Below, one piece after another: positions 1 to 8,667 of a stretch of DNA of 64,000 nucleotides. Origin of the DNA: Chryseobacterium piscicola (lineage in GTDB: Bacteria; Bacteroidota; Bacteroidia; Flavobacteriales; Weeksellaceae); assembly GCF_900156685.1 (NCBI RefSeq), contig NZ_FTOJ01000002.1, forward strand, positions 310,001 to 374,000, in the 5' to 3' direction. A program made the position numbers and the translations under genes. Each line of letters begins with the position of its first letter. Position 1 is the first letter of the stretch. The notes below the pieces were generated by a model. The model did not search any database, had not been told where the DNA came from, and saw nothing but the letters and a program-made list of their open reading frames with translations.

Positions 1-605
1 TCGTTCAGAAAATCTTCGTATTCATTTAAAGGTAAATACCAGTTTTTTGTATCTTTTTTAATAGGAACATTACCGCTCAACATCGATTTTGGGTTGATTA
101 ATTCAGACGGAGAAAGGGTAGAGCCACATTTCTCGCACTGATCGCCGTAAGCATTCTCGTTTCCACAGTTTGGGCAAGTTCCTACAATATATCTATCCGC
201 TAAAAATTCGTTAGCTTGTTCATCAAAATATTGTTCAGAAACTTCTTCCGTAAATTTCTCTTTTTCGTAAAGTACTTTAAAGAAATCTTGACTTGTTTCT
301 CGATGGTTTTGTGACGTTGTTCTGGAGTATTCATCAAAAGAAATCCCTAAGTCTGAGAAAGATTTTTTGATAATTTCGTGGTATTTATCCACGATGTCTT
401 GCGGTGTTACTCCTTCTTTTTTAGCTCTTATGGTGATAGGAATTCCGTGCTCATCGCTTCCGCAGATAAAAGCAACATCTTTTCCTGATCTTCTCTGGAA
501 TCTGGCATAAACATCTGCAGGAATGTAAACACCCGCCAAATGCCCTATATGAACCGGTCCGTTTGCATAAGGCAAAGCTGCCGTAATCAACTTTTTATTT
601 GACAT
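1..605 (-). CDS. metG: Methionyl-tRNA synthetase, N-terminal part (cut by window edge)
   Basis: Charges tRNA-Met with methionine in the cytoplasm. The visible 201 codons read from an ATG at 605 and run off the left edge. They contain the class I HIGH signature (PVHIGHLAG) near residue 20, a GSDEHG segment, and a CPxCG...CxxCG zinc knuckle near residues 140-165, as expected for the MetG connective peptide. The C-terminal KMSKS and anticodon domains lie outside the window. A TATCTTTG element on the minus strand at 630-637 sits about 25 bases before the start and probably serves as the -7 promoter box. Confidence 0.95.
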   Translation of the reverse strand, partial: MSNKKLITAALPYANGPVHIGHLAGVYIPADVYARFQRRSGKDVAFICGSDEHGIPITIRAKKEGVTPQDIVDKYHEIIKKSFSDLGISFDEYSRTTSQNHRETSQDFFKVLYEKEKFTEEVSEQYFDEQANEFLADRYIVGTCPNCGNENAYGDQCEKCGSTLSPSELINPKSMLSGNVPIKKDTKNWYLPLNEYEDFLN

Positions 606-629
606 TATTATTAGTAAAATTTAGAATTG

Positions 630-637
630 CAAAGATA
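630..637 (-). promoter_or_regulatory. Probable -7 promoter box for metG
   Basis: TATCTTTG on the minus strand matches the Bacteroidetes TAnnTTTG -7 consensus and gives a short leader before the metG ATG at 605. No clear TTG is seen at the -33 spacing. Confidence 0.4.
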
Positions 638-717
638 ATTATAATTTCTATAAAGTTTAAATAAATCATTTTGGAAGAGGCTTATCATAAAAAAAGCAAT
701 AAAAATAGAGTAATTTG

Positions 718-733
718 TTAAACAATTGTTTAA
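718..733. promoter_or_regulatory. 16-bp perfect palindrome, candidate operator of the sus operon
   Basis: TTAAACAATTGTTTAA is a perfect inverted repeat about 200 bases before susC. Its size and symmetry suit a dimeric HTH repressor or activator, but no binding protein can be named from this window. It could also belong to metG control. Confidence 0.3.
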
Positions 734-931
734 TTTTTTAGCGCTGTAAAATAGATATTATGCAATGTATAATTTATTTAAAGTATTGATTTGTAATATT
801 TTGTTAATATTTAGTCCTTTAATATAGTGAAATTTAACAAATAATAAATATTTTTTAATATCATTTAATTTTTTGTTTAAATTGCGAGGCTGATATACGG
901 CATAAACAAAAGAAACTATAAAAAAAATATT

Positions 932-3670
932 TTGAAAAATTTTACAACGGTATTGAAGATTGCACCTGCATTTCTACTGGCAAGCTCAGTAATGTATGGG
1001 CAAACGCAGGATTCTACTGCGAAAGAAAAGAAAATTGAGGAAGTTGTGCTTATTGGTTACGGTAAACAGAAGAAAACTGATCTTACCGGATCCATCACTT
1101 CTTTATCTGCATCTGATTTTAATAAAGGTGCTGTGACTACTGCTGAAGGGCTTATTAATGGTCGTGCTGCTGGTGTGGTTATTACACAATCTGGAACACC
1201 TGGGAGTGAACCGGTTATTAGAGTGAGAGGCGGTTCTTCTTTGAATGCAAGTAACGAGCCTCTTTTGGTTGTAGACGGATTGCCTCTGGATGGTGTTTCT
1301 CTTTCAACTATTAATCCTAATGATATTGAATCTTTCTCGATATTAAAAGATGCTGCTTCTACTGCAATTTATGGATCTAGAGGGTCTAATGGAGTTTTAT
1401 TAATCACTACCAAAAAAGGAGGAAAAAGATTAAGAGTATCGTTAAATGCTTTTACCACGGTTAATACTTTAGCAAAAAAAATTAAAGTGTACAGCGGTGA
1501 TGAGTTCAGAACTTTAATTAATCAGTTCGTTCCAAATAAAGTAGCTCAACTAGGCACTGCAAATACAGATTGGCAAGATGAAATTTTTAAAACATCTGTG
1601 ACGAATGATATTAATGCATCTGTTTCAGGAAGTTTATTTGGTGTGGTACCTACTCGTTTTTCTATAGATCATTTAGAAAATAGTGGATTATTGATAACAT
1701 CTGGTTTTCAAAGAACAACAGGAAATATCGCTATTAGCCCAAGTTTTTTTGATAATCATTTAAAATTTAATCTTACAGGTACCTATTCTTATACTTTTAA
1801 AAATAATGCTGATGAAGGAGCTATTGGGAATGCACTTTCTATGAACCCTACACAATCTGTTTTTGAAGAAAACTCCATCTACGGAGATGGTTATTATGAA
1901 AACAGATTGGGTAATTTCAATTCTACAACGGGTACATATAATCCAAATGGAGTTTCTAATCCTGTGGCACAGCTAAGAAACAAGCATGATATTCAAAATT
2001 TCAAAAGATTTTTTGGAAATGTAAACATGGAATATAAATTTCATTTTTTACCGGAATTAAGATTAATTGCCAATGCAGGTTTGGATAGCAAAGAATTGGA
2101 TGGCCATGTAACGACAAATAAATTTTCCAGAAATGGATATTATTCTGTTAAAAATGTTTTTGCTTATTATGGTTCTGAATCATTTTCGGGAGAAAGCTTA
2201 TTGAATAAAAATGCCAATGTACAGTTGAATTATGGTAAAACCTTCGGCAAATTCAATTTTGATGTGATGGGAGGTTATGAATACCAAAATTATCACAAAA
2301 CAAGTTTTGGAAGTGGAAACACATTATTATACACCGTAAACCCACAAGTTGAATTTTATAATCCGAATTCTAAACCAGACGTAAATTTACAGGCATTTTT
2401 TGGTAGGTTAAATTTAGGATATGCCAATAAATATTTGCTTACCATAAATTATAGAAGAGATGGTTCTTCACGTTTTGGTAAAAACAACAGATGGGGTGAT
2501 TTTGGAGGAGTAGCTGCTGCCTGGAAAATTTCTGAAGAACATTTCTTAAAAGGAAATTCTACACTATCTGATCTTAAATTAAGAGCCAGTGTTGGTAAGA
2601 TTGGGAATCAGGATATAGGTGATGGGCCAAGAGTTGATTATCTAAAGACTTACGATGTTTCTTCAACATTATTTTATCAATTGGGAAATACATTTTATCA
2701 GATTGCTAAAGCTAACGGATACAATGAAAACCTAAAATGGGAAGAAAGTTTAAAATACAATCTAGGATTAGATTTTGGATTCGCTAAAAACAGAGTAACC
2801 GGAACATTGGATTTTTATTTAGCCGATACTAAAGACTTACTTTCTGTTGTACCAGAAGGTCCGCTGGAAAATCTAAGAATTATTGGTCCTAAAAATATAG
2901 GTAGATTACAATCTAAAGGAATAGAATTAGGTTTGGATATAAAAGCCGTGAAAAAAGAAAATTTCACTCTAAATTTCAATTATAATGCAACCTACAATAA
3001 TATCAATATTAAAGAGCTAGAACTGGATAATATTGATAAAGGTGGTGTTGGTTTAGGTGCTTTCATACAAACATTTACAACAGGATATTCACCTTATGCT
3101 TTTAATGTCTTCCAACAAGTTTATGACAGCAATGGTAAACCAATAGAAGGAGCTTTTGTAGACAGAAATAATGATGGTGAGATAACTTTTGCAGATAAGT
3201 ACATCTATAAAAAACCACAAGCAGATGTAACAATGGGCTTTATGACCAACGCAACTTTTGGGAAACATATTGACTTCTCAATGGCTTGGAGAGCAAGTAT
3301 AGGAAATTATGTATATGATCAAATTTCTGCAGATAGAGCACAATTAGATAATATTGACAATACTGTAGATCTTACCATTAATAATGCTCCTGTAGATTTT
3401 ACCAATACCACTTTTTCACAAACATACAAAGATTCTGATTATTACGTTAAGAACGGAAGTTTTGTAAAATTAGATAATGTAACCTTAGGATATACATTTA
3501 ATAATCTATTAAAAAATAAGGGTTCTATAAGATTTTATACAGGAATAAATAATGTACTCATTATTACAAAATATAAAAACCTCGATCCAGAAGTATTTAA
3601 TGAAGGAAGAGACGGTTCTATTTACCCAAGAGCAAGAATGTTTACTTTAGGGATTAATGCAAACTTTTAA
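932..3670 (+). CDS. susC: SusC-type TonB-dependent starch/maltooligosaccharide receptor
   Basis: Outer-membrane importer that should move maltooligosaccharides into the periplasm using TonB energy, with SusD as its lid. At 912 aa it has a signal peptide ending at about residue 23 (MYGQ), then almost directly the plug start EEVVLIGYGKQKK, the SusC plug signature around residues 115-160 (VDGLPLDG, LKDAASTAIYGSRGSNG), a long beta-barrel and a C-terminal Phe. It lacks the N-terminal CarboxypepD_reg-like domain present in many SusC proteins. The start chosen is TTG at 932, because it gives a complete signal peptide; the first in-frame ATG (991) would fall inside the hydrophobic core. SusD follows after 12 bases. 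Confidence 0.92.
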   Translation: MKNFTTVLKIAPAFLLASSVMYGQTQDSTAKEKKIEEVVLIGYGKQKKTDLTGSITSLSASDFNKGAVTTAEGLINGRAAGVVITQSGTPGSEPVIRVRGGSSLNASNEPLLVVDGLPLDGVSLSTINPNDIESFSILKDAASTAIYGSRGSNGVLLITTKKGGKRLRVSLNAFTTVNTLAKKIKVYSGDEFRTLINQFVPNKVAQLGTANTDWQDEIFKTSVTNDINASVSGSLFGVVPTRFSIDHLENSGLLITSGFQRTTGNIAISPSFFDNHLKFNLTGTYSYTFKNNADEGAIGNALSMNPTQSVFEENSIYGDGYYENRLGNFNSTTGTYNPNGVSNPVAQLRNKHDIQNFKRFFGNVNMEYKFHFLPELRLIANAGLDSKELDGHVTTNKFSRNGYYSVKNVFAYYGSESFSGESLLNKNANVQLNYGKTFGKFNFDVMGGYEYQNYHKTSFGSGNTLLYTVNPQVEFYNPNSKPDVNLQAFFGRLNLGYANKYLLTINYRRDGSSRFGKNNRWGDFGGVAAAWKISEEHFLKGNSTLSDLKLRASVGKIGNQDIGDGPRVDYLKTYDVSSTLFYQLGNTFYQIAKANGYNENLKWEESLKYNLGLDFGFAKNRVTGTLDFYLADTKDLLSVVPEGPLENLRIIGPKNIGRLQSKGIELGLDIKAVKKENFTLNFNYNATYNNINIKELELDNIDKGGVGLGAFIQTFTTGYSPYAFNVFQQVYDSNGKPIEGAFVDRNNDGEITFADKYIYKKPQADVTMGFMTNATFGKHIDFSMAWRASIGNYVYDQISADRAQLDNIDNTVDLTINNAPVDFTNTTFSQTYKDSDYYVKNGSFVKLDNVTLGYTFNNLLKNKGSIRFYTGINNVLIITKYKNLDPEVFNEGRDGSIYPRARMFTLGINANF

Positions 3671-3682
3671 ACTTTAGAAAAA

Positions 3683-5314
3683 ATGAAATTAAATATAGTA
3701 AAACTAAGAAATCTGGCTATTGCAAGTGTATTTCTTTTTTCGGCAACTTCTTGTCTTAATGATTTGGATGTTAAAGTAAATGATGATGAACTATACACAT
3801 CAGAGCAATTTTATGCCAACCCAGAATCTTACAAACAGTTTTTAGCTAAGATTTATGCTGGTTTAGCAGTGACAGGACAAACTTCTCCGAACGGAAATTC
3901 AGATTTAGGTCTAGAATCTGATGGAGGCCCCAACGAAGGTTTTTCACAATATATTAGAGGATATTGGCAATTACAAGAACTAACTACTGATGAAGCTATT
4001 ATTGCATGGGGAGAATCTGATAACCCAGGAATCAAAGATTTAAATTTCAATACTTGGAATGCAGATAATAAATTCAATGAGGCTTTTTTTGCAAGAATAT
4101 TTTTCCAAATTGGCTTAGCAAATGAGTTTTTAAGAGAAACTACAGATGAAAAATTATCATCAAGAGGAGTTTCAGGAGATTTAAAAAATCAGATAAAAAC
4201 TTTCCGTGCAGAAGCTAGATTTTTAAGAGCTTTATCTTACTATCACGCAATAGATCTTTATGGTAGAATTCCTTTTGCAACAGAGAGTGATGTAATTGGT
4301 TCTGGTGTAAAACCATCAGTACAATCAAGAGAATATGTTTTCAATTATCTATTAGGAGAGCTGAATGAAATAGATGGAGACTTGGCAGCTCCAAAAACCA
4401 ATGAATACGGAAGAGCAGATAAAGCAGCTGCTTGGATGCTGAAAGCCAAACTATACCAAAATGCAAAAGTATATACGGGTGCAGATAAAAGTACAGAAGC
4501 TTTAGCAGAAATCACAAAAGTAATAGGTACGCCATATAAAGTGGCAACAATACCTTATGCAAATTTATTTAAGGCAGATAACAATACCAATGGTGCACAG
4601 GATGAAGCTATTTTCCCGATAACTTTTGATGGTATTAAAACAAAAACTTACGGGGGAACTACTTTTTTAATCCATGCAAGTTGTACCAATGCAGTAGCAG
4701 CTACGTTAGGGGTTGATGCTGGTTGGGCAGGCTTTAGAACGCGTCAAGAATTTATTCAGTCTACAGGAAATGATGCCAGAGTAATGAAAGTAGTGGGAAC
4801 AGCAGATCCTGTAACAATTTCAGATTATGCTAAATTTGAAGAAGGTGCTAAATTGATTAAGTTTTCTAATAAAACTGCCGCTGGAGCAAGCGGAAGTGAC
4901 GGTACTTTTACAGATGCAGATTTTGCTTTATTCAGAATGGGAGATGCTTATTTAATGTATGCAGAATTAGCAATTGTAAATGGAAAAGGGAGTACTGCTA
5001 CAGCTTTAGGATATATCAATACTCTAAGAACAAGAGGTGGTGTTACCAACCTTACAATGTCTGATATTAATGCGCTTACTACAACAGACGCTAAAGAAAT
5101 GTTTATTTTGAACGAAAGAGCTAAAGAATTGTATTGGGAAGGTACAAGAAGACAAGATTTAATCAGATTAAATCATTATGTATCTGGCTACACTTGGCAA
5201 TGGAAAGGAGGAATTCAAAATGGGTCTTCTATAGCATCAACAAGAGTTTTATTTCCTATTCCTAATAAATACTTGAATATTAATTCAAATTTAACTCAAA
5301 ACCCAGGTTATTAA
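3683..5314 (+). CDS. susD: SusD/RagB family starch-binding lipoprotein
   Basis: Surface glycan-binding lipoprotein that caps the SusC barrel. The 543-aa product has a lipoprotein signal with its Cys at residue 24 (FSATSC). The helical TPR-like SusD region follows (FRAEARFLRALSYYHAIDLYG near residues 173-193). The C-terminal SusD family segment includes FILNERAKELYWEGTRRQDLIR near residue 477 and a final FPIPNKYLNIN. It lies 12 bases after susC and 18 before the SusE-like gene, so the three are one operon. The substrate, starch, is inferred from the downstream amylase and glucosidase. Confidence 0.93.
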   Translation: MKLNIVKLRNLAIASVFLFSATSCLNDLDVKVNDDELYTSEQFYANPESYKQFLAKIYAGLAVTGQTSPNGNSDLGLESDGGPNEGFSQYIRGYWQLQELTTDEAIIAWGESDNPGIKDLNFNTWNADNKFNEAFFARIFFQIGLANEFLRETTDEKLSSRGVSGDLKNQIKTFRAEARFLRALSYYHAIDLYGRIPFATESDVIGSGVKPSVQSREYVFNYLLGELNEIDGDLAAPKTNEYGRADKAAAWMLKAKLYQNAKVYTGADKSTEALAEITKVIGTPYKVATIPYANLFKADNNTNGAQDEAIFPITFDGIKTKTYGGTTFLIHASCTNAVAATLGVDAGWAGFRTRQEFIQSTGNDARVMKVVGTADPVTISDYAKFEEGAKLIKFSNKTAAGASGSDGTFTDADFALFRMGDAYLMYAELAIVNGKGSTATALGYINTLRTRGGVTNLTMSDINALTTTDAKEMFILNERAKELYWEGTRRQDLIRLNHYVSGYTWQWKGGIQNGSSIASTRVLFPIPNKYLNINSNLTQNPGY

Positions 5315-5332
5315 TTTTTAAAACTTAAAATA

Positions 5333-6367
5333 ATGAAAAATATAATAAAGTTTTTTTTCGCAGCTGTAGCCATTATGATGGTTTGGTCTTGTGAGAAAGA
5401 TGAAGATCAGGCAATTTTATCTTTAAAATCTGAGCCTACACTTAAAGCAAGTACAGCAGCTCTTACTTTAACGAGTGCAACAGCAAGTAACAATGCAGTT
5501 ACTTTTACCATTACGCCTGCAGAATATACACCTGAAGTAGAAATTACGAATGTATTGCAGTTTGCAGTAGCAGGAAATAATTTTGCTACAGTAAAAGAAG
5601 CTGGATTAAGTCTTGGAGTTTTAACCAAAACTTATACAGTTTTAGAATTTAATGCTTTGATGTTGAGTTTGGGATTACCTACTGGTGTTGCAACTAATGT
5701 AGATGTGCGATTAAAAACGACAGTAGGAAAAGGAGCTCCTGTTTACTCCGCAGTACAAAAAATTTCGGTAAATCCTTATGCCTTGGTTTCTTACATGTAC
5801 GCTCCAGGTAAATATCAAGGATGGGATCCTAGTACTGCCAATACTCTTGTATCTCCCACTACAAATGGTATCTATGTAGGGTATATTAAATTTTTGGCAA
5901 CTGCAGACAACGGACTTGCATACAAAATTACTCCACAGAAAAACTGGGATAATTCTTACGGAACCAATAGCCAATTTTCATCAGCAGCCACTACAATTCC
6001 TATCTTGTATAATGCAGGTGGAGACATTGTAGCACCAGGTCTTGGTTATTATCAAACTACATTAGATACGAATGCTAATACCTTGAAGATGATTCCGTAT
6101 CAAATGAGTTTAATAGGTTCTGCAACACCAGGAGGCAATTGGAGTACAGATATAGACATGGTTTGGGATAATACCCAATTGAGATGGACTGCTACAGCTA
6201 CTTTTTTAGCAGGTGAATTTAAATTCAGACTCAATCATGATTGGAGCCAGCCAAACTGGGGAGGCTCTGCCGGAACTGCCTCTACGACGGGAGGTAATTT
6301 AGCTATTTCAGCAGGCCAGCATACCGTTACTTTCGATCCTTATACACTTGCTTATACAATAAATTAG
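5333..6367 (+). CDS. susE: SusE-like surface starch-binding lipoprotein
   Basis: A 344-aa lipoprotein (Cys 20, MMVWSC) with an N-terminal SusE-type immunoglobulin-like domain at about residues 35-150 and two later beta-rich segments. The last of these (about 265-344, with GNWSTDIDMVW, FKFRLNHDWSQPNWGG) resembles the starch-binding modules of SusE/SusF. It probably holds starch chains at the cell surface for SusCD. It is third in the operon and is followed by a hairpin terminator. Being shorter than SusF-type proteins, it probably carries fewer binding modules. The family call is firm; the substrate is inferred from context. Confidence 0.85.
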   Translation: MKNIIKFFFAAVAIMMVWSCEKDEDQAILSLKSEPTLKASTAALTLTSATASNNAVTFTITPAEYTPEVEITNVLQFAVAGNNFATVKEAGLSLGVLTKTYTVLEFNALMLSLGLPTGVATNVDVRLKTTVGKGAPVYSAVQKISVNPYALVSYMYAPGKYQGWDPSTANTLVSPTTNGIYVGYIKFLATADNGLAYKITPQKNWDNSYGTNSQFSSAATTIPILYNAGGDIVAPGLGYYQTTLDTNANTLKMIPYQMSLIGSATPGGNWSTDIDMVWDNTQLRWTATATFLAGEFKFRLNHDWSQPNWGGSAGTASTTGGNLAISAGQHTVTFDPYTLAYTIN

Positions 6368-6383
6368 TAACTATAAATTCTTT

Positions 6384-6420
6384 AAAACTGTTGCTTTCCA
6401 GCAGCAGTTTTTTTATTTTT
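6384..6420 (+). terminator. Rho-independent terminator after susCDE
   Basis: AACTGTTGCT (6386-6395) pairs with AGCAGCAGTT (6400-6409) around a 4-base loop, with one G-U pair, followed by a T-rich tract. Confidence 0.8.
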
Positions 6421-6442
6421 AAAGTTTTATATAATAATCATT

Positions 6443-8602
6443 ATGAAGAAAATGACAATCGGAGCTTTTTTGCTCTCAATGATGTTTGGAGTAGCCAATG
6501 CCCAGTCTTTAAAATCACCCGACGGAAAATTCGAAATGGATTTCCAATTGAAGCAGGGCGTGCCTTATTATAACCTGAAATACAATGGCAAATTAGTCGT
6601 CGAAGATTCAAAATTAGGACTGAGAATTTTTAAAAATTCTTCTATAAAGTTTGCTTCAGAAATTGCTAAACCTGAAGACGCTCAATTTGATTTAAATAGT
6701 GGTTTCTCAAAAATTGCAGAAAAAAGAGATTCAAAAAATGAAACCTGGCAACCTATTTTAGGTGAAAAGAAAAATTACATCAATCATTATAACGAACTAG
6801 CAATAACAATTAATCAGGCAAGTACTGACAGAAGCATTATTGTAAAATTTAGATTGTTTAATGATGGGCTTGGGTTCAGATACGAATTTCCTCAACAGAA
6901 AAATCTAAACTACTTCGTAATTCGTGAAGAAGATTCTGAAATCGATTTTCCTACAGACATGAAAGCATGGTGGATAGTTGCAGACTACGATTCTCAGGAA
7001 TACAAATACCAAGAATCTAAAGTCTCAGAAATTCCATCAAAATGGTCGCAGGCAGCAGATGCCAATGCATCACAAACTTTAATTAAAGATGCTGTGCAAT
7101 CTCCTCTGATGTTGAAAAAAGAAGGAAAAGAACCTTTGTACATCAACGTTGCTGAAGCCGCAGTTTTAGATTATCCAGCTTCGCATTTGGAAGTAGACGC
7201 TCAAAATTTTAAGTTCAAAACACACCTTACCGCAGACAGACAAGGTGCTAAAGGATACATGCAAACTCCTATGCAAACTCCTTGGAGAACCATTATCGTT
7301 GCTCCGAAAGCAGAAGATGTGATGGATTCTAAAATGATTTTTAATCTTAACGAGCCAACAAAATATACCGACACTTCATACATTAAACCTACAAAATACA
7401 TGGGTGTTTGGTGGGAAATGATCATCGGGAAATCTCAGTGGGCATACAGTCAGCCAGAATCAAATGTACGATTAGGTCAGACTGATTTTACAAAACTAAC
7501 TCCTAATGGAAATCACGGTGCCAACAACACCAAAGTAAAAGATTATATTGATTTTGCTTCTGAAAATGGCTTCCAAGGGCTTCTAATTGAAGGCTGGAAC
7601 GTAGGTTGGGAAGATTGGTTCGGGCGTTCGAAAGAATATGTTTTCGATTTTATCACCCCGTATCCAGATTTTGATATAAAAATGTTGAATGATTATGCTC
7701 ATTCAAAAGGAATTGATCTCATTATGCACCACGAAACCTCTGGTTCTGCAGCCAACTATGAAAGATGGGCAGATAAGGCATTTCAGTTGATGAATAAATA
7801 CGGTTATAAATCTGTAAAAACAGGGTATGTAGGAGATATTATTCCTAGAGGAGAACACCATTATTCTCAGTGGATGATAAATCACTATTACAGAATTGCG
7901 GAAAAAGCAAATGAGTATAAAGTGATGGTAAATTCACATGAATCAGTTCGTCCTACTGGGGAAAGCCGTACGTATCCAAATTACATTTCTGCAGAAGCAG
8001 CTAGGGGTACAGAGTACGAAGCTTTCGGAGGAAACAATCCCGATCACCAGACGGTTCTACCTTTTACAAGATGGATGGGAGGTTCTATGGATTATACGCC
8101 AGGAATTTTCCAGACAAAGTTAGACTACTATTTCCCCGGTGACAATCGTTTCGTGAAAACTACTTTGGCAAAACAGCTGGCGCTGTATGTGACGATGTAT
8201 ATGCCTCTTCAGATGGCAGCAGATCTTCCTGAAAACTACAAAAAGCACATGGATGCCTTCCAGTTTATAAAAGAAGTTGCAGCAGATTGGGATGATACCA
8301 AGATATTATCCGCTGAGCCGGGAGATTATGTTATCACAGCAAGAAAAGCGAAAGGTACAGAAAACTGGTTCGTAGGAGGAATTACAGATGAAAATAAACG
8401 AGAATACACGGTAGATTTTTCTTTCTTAGATAAAGGAAAAAAATATGAAGCTGTAATTTATGAAGACGGTAAAGATGCAGATTATATCAATAATCCGCAG
8501 AGTTACAATATCTACAAAAAAGAGATTACAAGTAAGTCTAAAATTCCTTTCAAAATGGTAAGAAGCGGAGGTTTTGCAATCACTATAAAACCTGTAAAAT
8601 AA
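6443..8602 (+). CDS. susB: GH97 alpha-glucosidase (SusB-like)
   Basis: Periplasmic alpha-glucosidase releasing glucose from maltooligosaccharides. The 719-aa product has a signal peptide (cleavage after VANA), an N-terminal beta-sandwich, a (beta/alpha)8 barrel from about residue 320, and a C-terminal sheet domain, the standard GH97 order and length. The glutamates that mark inverting GH97 enzymes are present in MHHETSG (about 430), NSHESVRPTG (about 499) and RGTEYEAF (about 523), so an inverting SusB-type enzyme is expected rather than a retaining alpha-galactosidase. It sits between two terminators, so it may have its own promoter as well as read-through from susE. Confidence 0.92.
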   Translation: MKKMTIGAFLLSMMFGVANAQSLKSPDGKFEMDFQLKQGVPYYNLKYNGKLVVEDSKLGLRIFKNSSIKFASEIAKPEDAQFDLNSGFSKIAEKRDSKNETWQPILGEKKNYINHYNELAITINQASTDRSIIVKFRLFNDGLGFRYEFPQQKNLNYFVIREEDSEIDFPTDMKAWWIVADYDSQEYKYQESKVSEIPSKWSQAADANASQTLIKDAVQSPLMLKKEGKEPLYINVAEAAVLDYPASHLEVDAQNFKFKTHLTADRQGAKGYMQTPMQTPWRTIIVAPKAEDVMDSKMIFNLNEPTKYTDTSYIKPTKYMGVWWEMIIGKSQWAYSQPESNVRLGQTDFTKLTPNGNHGANNTKVKDYIDFASENGFQGLLIEGWNVGWEDWFGRSKEYVFDFITPYPDFDIKMLNDYAHSKGIDLIMHHETSGSAANYERWADKAFQLMNKYGYKSVKTGYVGDIIPRGEHHYSQWMINHYYRIAEKANEYKVMVNSHESVRPTGESRTYPNYISAEAARGTEYEAFGGNNPDHQTVLPFTRWMGGSMDYTPGIFQTKLDYYFPGDNRFVKTTLAKQLALYVTMYMPLQMAADLPENYKKHMDAFQFIKEVAADWDDTKILSAEPGDYVITARKAKGTENWFVGGITDENKREYTVDFSFLDKGKKYEAVIYEDGKDADYINNPQSYNIYKKEITSKSKIPFKMVRSGGFAITIKPVK

Positions 8603-8621
8603 AACTTGAAATTAGTAAAAC

Positions 8622-8653
8622 AAAACCTTATGGGATTTCCCGTAAGGTTTTTT
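8622..8653 (+). terminator. Rho-independent terminator after the GH97 gene
   Basis: AAAACCTTATGGG (8622-8634) pairs with CCCGTAAGGTTTT (8639-8651) around a 4-base loop, with one G-U pair, followed by T residues. Confidence 0.85.
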
Positions 8654-8667
8654 AATCTGATATTTAT

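Larger units (their letters stand above)
606..931. other. Divergent intergenic region between metG and the sus operon
   Basis: This 326-base AT-rich interval separates metG from susC and should carry both promoters. It holds the metG -7 box and a 16-base perfect palindrome at 718-733. No regulator gene lies here. I see no convincing TTG/TAnnTTTG pair for susC. Confidence 0.5.
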
